Shown here: piece after piece, positions 34,161 through 35,844 of the stretch
Layout of the letters: each line of letters begins with the position of its first letter
How positions within the stretch are numbered: the stretch's first letter is position 1
Assembly (NCBI GenBank): GCA_030147745.1
Contig: JASBUS010000082.1
Span: forward strand, 1 to 35,844
Origin: Alphaproteobacteria bacterium
GTDB lineage: Bacteria; Pseudomonadota; Alphaproteobacteria; Micavibrionales; Micavibrionaceae
Direction: 5' to 3'
DNA length: 35,844 nt
Position numbers and translations under genes: made by a program
Notes under the pieces: generated by a model
What the model was told of the DNA's origin: nothing
The model's database searches: none
The model's input: the letters and a program-made list of their open reading frames with translations, nothing else

Positions 34161-35339
34161 TTAGTGAATATAGATGTGAACTTCGCTGTCATCTGCATCC
34201 ATGCTTGCAAATTGGCCAAGCTCTAGACGATCCATAGGCATGCCCATTTCAGTCATGCTACGTAATACGTCTTCAGCTTTACGGCGTGCTGCTGTTGAGC
34301 TTAATGCCGCTTGCGCTGCGTTGCTTGTTTCAGGATAGATAGCAACAAGCTTGAACATCGCATTTGGATATTCTTCTAAAGCTTTACGCATCGCGCCGTA
34401 AACGGATTGTTCGTAATTCACGTTATCTTTTTCAAAGCGAATTTTCGCTAGAAGCTGATTTTTTGGTGTTGCAACAGCAGGATGTGTGCCGCGGTAAGAT
34501 TCGCCGCCATAGCTTGCCATTGTTGCAGGATCAACCGCATATTGTGGTGAACGTGAGAATGGGTGACGTGAAAGGCTCTTGCCCATCAAGTCGCCAGATG
34601 TAATTGCCAATGACATTGTACGTAGGTTGCTACGCTCAGTGCTCAAATAGCTTGCTGTGCGTGATACATCGTCGTTTACATTGTTAAGTAGGCGACGAAC
34701 GAGTGTTGACGTATGTTCAATTTCATCTTCAAGCTTCGCAAGCATCACGTGGTCTTCTTCAATCGCGCCAGAAATGCCGTAAGCTTGGCGAGCGGTTTCA
34801 AGAAGGTAATTTGCAACAGATTGGCTGTTTTTAATTTCAACAGTCAATTCGTTCAAATGTGTGATGTTGTTTGAAAGTTGATCAAGGCTGTCCTGTGCGT
34901 TCGCCAATTTTTGAACCAAACGTGGGTTGCCCGGTGTTGTACCTGATTGCAGCTGTGTGCTGATGGTCGCAACATTCGCGAAGTAATCTGCCGCAACATC
35001 TTGACCTGCGCGCTGCAAGTCAACCAAACGTGCAGATGATGCGCGGACTTCTTGGCGAAGATTGCCAAGGTCGATATTAAGCTCATTAATTTTGCGGCCA
35101 ACGATTGTGGCTTCGTTACCGTAATAACCTTGCAATAAATCTTGCTTGGTGATGTCCGCTGTTCTTGATGGCTTTGTGTAAACTTCTTTGGTCAACGCTT
35201 CTGGAAGCGGATCAGTTGTTACTAGTAAAGCCGGTTTCTTAGCATATGTGTCCTGCTGACCTGCATCCTGCGCCTTGGCAGAAAGAGGGTTCAAAGCAAT
35301 AATTGGCGTTAATGCGGAAAGTAATAATAGTTTTTTCAT
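34161..35339 (-). CDS. Secreted protein with a C-terminal OmpA-like domain
   Basis: I start this at ATG 35339 (392 aa), where a clean signal peptide begins (MKKLLLLSALTPIIALNPLS, cleavage near AKA-QD); the longer frame adds an unlikely leader. The middle (about 70-250) is a long helical, coiled-coil region (INELNIDLGNLRQEVRASSA, LEDEIEHTSTLVRRLLNNV). The C-terminal part (from about 285) has an OmpA-like pattern: LAKIRFEKDNVNYEQSVYGA, ALEEYPNAMFKLVAIYP, STAARRKAEDVLRSMTEMG and EVHIYIH. It lacks an obvious NxxLSxxRA peptidoglycan-binding loop, so peptidoglycan binding is uncertain. A long non-coding spacer (322 bases) separates it from the divergent tRNA. Confidence 0.8.
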   Translation of the reverse strand: MKKLLLLSALTPIIALNPLSAKAQDAGQQDTYAKKPALLVTTDPLPEALTKEVYTKPSRTADITKQDLLQGYYGNEATIVGRKINELNIDLGNLRQEVRASSARLVDLQRAGQDVAADYFANVATISTQLQSGTTPGNPRLVQKLANAQDSLDQLSNNITHLNELTVEIKNSQSVANYLLETARQAYGISGAIEEDHVMLAKLEDEIEHTSTLVRRLLNNVNDDVSRTASYLSTERSNLRTMSLAITSGDLMGKSLSRHPFSRSPQYAVDPATMASYGGESYRGTHPAVATPKNQLLAKIRFEKDNVNYEQSVYGAMRKALEEYPNAMFKLVAIYPETSNAAQAALSSTAARRKAEDVLRSMTEMGMPMDRLELGQFASMDADDSEVHIYIH

Positions 35340-35408
35340 GACGAAGCAGCTGCCTTCAAATTTATTATCTTGTTCGATATACCGTAAACGACATTGTGTT
35401 AATGTGTT

Positions 35409-35420
35409 TGTGAATTCACA
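35409..35420. promoter_or_regulatory. Palindrome TGTGAATTCACA upstream of the OmpA-like gene
   Basis: A perfect 12-bp dyad about 70 bases upstream of the OmpA-like start, a plausible operator. The half-sites resemble CRP half-sites (TGTGA/TCACA), but with 2 instead of 6 bases between them, so it is not a CRP site. Confidence 0.4.
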
Positions 35421-35584
35421 CAATAATTTTTACGGCACTATAGAGAAGAGGTCAATGACCACAAAGAGATAACTTCATAAATATACAGAAGTTTTACACG
35501 CATATTGTATAGCGCCTAAAATGATTTGTCTATCGGGCAGATAAACTTATGCGAATTTGTTGGTTTTAACGCCAAAAATGGGGC

Positions 35585-35648
35585 AAATAAAAAAAATATA
35601 AAAAATCTGAAAAAAGGCCTTGCAATTATATAAGAGGTTGGTTATTTT
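35585..35648 (+). promoter_or_regulatory. Promoter of tRNA-Arg with an upstream A-tract
   Basis: TTGCAA (35620-35625) and TATTTT (35643-35648) are 17 bases apart; the -10 ends 13 bases before the tRNA. The A-rich run at 35585-35617 just upstream of the -35 resembles an UP element, as often seen at stable-RNA promoters. Confidence 0.6.
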
Positions 35649-35661
35649 CACACAACTTTCA

Positions 35662-35738
35662 GCGCTCGTAGCTCAACTGGATAGAGCACCTGACTACGGA
35701 TCAGGAGGTTTGGGGTTCGAATCCCTACAGGCGCGCCA
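35662..35738 (+). tRNA. tRNA-Arg (anticodon ACG), CCA encoded
   Basis: A complete 77-base cloverleaf: D-arm GCTC...GAGC, anticodon arm CCTGA-CTACGGA-TCAGG with ACG at the centre, 5-base variable loop AGGTT, T-arm TGGGG-TTCGAAT-CCCTA, and encoded CCA at 35736-35738. ACG is expected to be edited to ICG by TadA and read CGU, CGC and CGA. The acceptor stem (GCGCTCG / CAGGCGC) holds a T-G wobble and a C-A mismatch at the 6-67 position. The gene is monocistronic with its own promoter and terminator. Confidence 0.95.
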
Positions 35739-35745
35739 TTTATCA

Positions 35746-35769
35746 CCGACCTTTTGGTCGGCTTTTTTA
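35746..35769 (+). terminator. Rho-independent terminator of tRNA-Arg
   Basis: A 6-bp stem CCGACC / GGTCGG with a TTTT loop is followed by CTTTTTT, 7 bases after the encoded CCA. Confidence 0.93.
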
Positions 35770-35807
35770 TAAATAAATACATTGCATCTTTCTAAAGTGA
35801 GGTTTTT

Positions 35808-35844
35808 ATGAAGTGTAGCGCGACATTTAGAATTTCCGCTCACG
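35808..35844 (+). CDS. Start of a gene cut by the window end
   Basis: ATG 35808 has GTGAGG five bases upstream and the frame stays open to the end of the window, reading MKCSATFRISAH. Only 12 codons are visible, so neither the product nor the reality of the gene can be judged further. Confidence 0.45.
   Translation, partial: MKCSATFRISAH

Larger units (their letters stand above)
35340..35661. other. 322-base spacer between the OmpA-like gene and tRNA-Arg
   Basis: No protein-coding gene is supported here. It holds the 12-bp palindrome listed separately, a second short palindrome GGTCAATGACC (35450-35460), an inverted pair CCGTAAA...TTTACGG about 40 bases apart (near 35383 and 35430), a long A-rich stretch (35585-35617) and the tRNA promoter. 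The promoter of the OmpA-like gene should also be here but I could not place it with confidence. Confidence 0.6.

Noticed and set aside
35409-35420. CRP-binding site
   Set aside because: TGTGA and TCACA half-sites are present but separated by only 2 bases instead of 6.
1-35844. Prophage, insertion sequence, integron or CRISPR array
   Set aside because: No transposase, integrase, phage structural gene, or regularly spaced direct repeat was seen on either strand.

Overview
The window looks like chromosomal DNA of a motile, Gram-negative alphaproteobacterium of moderate, slightly AT-rich composition. The pointers are a near-canonical CtrA cell-cycle regulator (MRVLLVEDD start, Asp51) divergent from fliI-fliJ, an lrp / ELM1 / trxB / LysR neighbourhood typical of the class, KdsB for Kdo-containing LPS, a class 2 (membrane, quinone-linked) PyrD, and a tRNA-Arg(ACG). 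I cannot fix the order; a Rhodospirillales- or Micavibrionales-like lineage is only a guess. No IS element, prophage, CRISPR array or rRNA was seen, so this is mostly core genome with a few lineage-specific genes.

Layout. 1-2315: the 3' end of an unrecognised gene, a bidirectional terminator, a 63-aa small protein, and a 409-aa protein built from two copies of a composite repeat. 2372-5914: mfd (transcription-repair coupling). 6008-11911: a metallophosphoesterase, a LytS-type hybrid sensor kinase (minus strand), rlmJ and AMP nucleosidase. 11938-15694: sppA, divergent from a serine beta-lactamase-fold hydrolase. 15707-19519: an Lrp/AsnC regulator divergent from an ELM1-family gene, then trxB and a LysR regulator. 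19672-20463: an isolated flagellin-like protein.

20489-28185 is a run of eight minus-strand genes with tight or overlapping junctions, read ctrA, EEP-family phosphatase, pgsA, ribA, pyrD, peptide-type solute-binding protein, kdsB, histidine phosphatase-like protein. It mixes cell-cycle control, phospholipid, riboflavin, pyrimidine and LPS precursor synthesis. Between ctrA and the divergent fliI-fliJ pair is a 253-base spacer with five TTAAC motifs.

30303-35844: a 47-aa proline-rich ORF; a minus-strand gene for a cytochrome P450 reductase/CysJ-like protein with eroded cofactor motifs, under a promoter overlapped by a near-perfect Fur box; a periplasmic DUF4139 protein with a methionine-rich segment; an inverted-repeat element; a secreted OmpA-like-domain protein; tRNA-Arg with promoter and terminator; and the first codons of another gene. 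The most interesting items are the Fur-controlled divergent reductase, the duplicated WSDGDFF-module protein, the TTAAC array, and the phosphatase homologue that lacks its second catalytic histidine.
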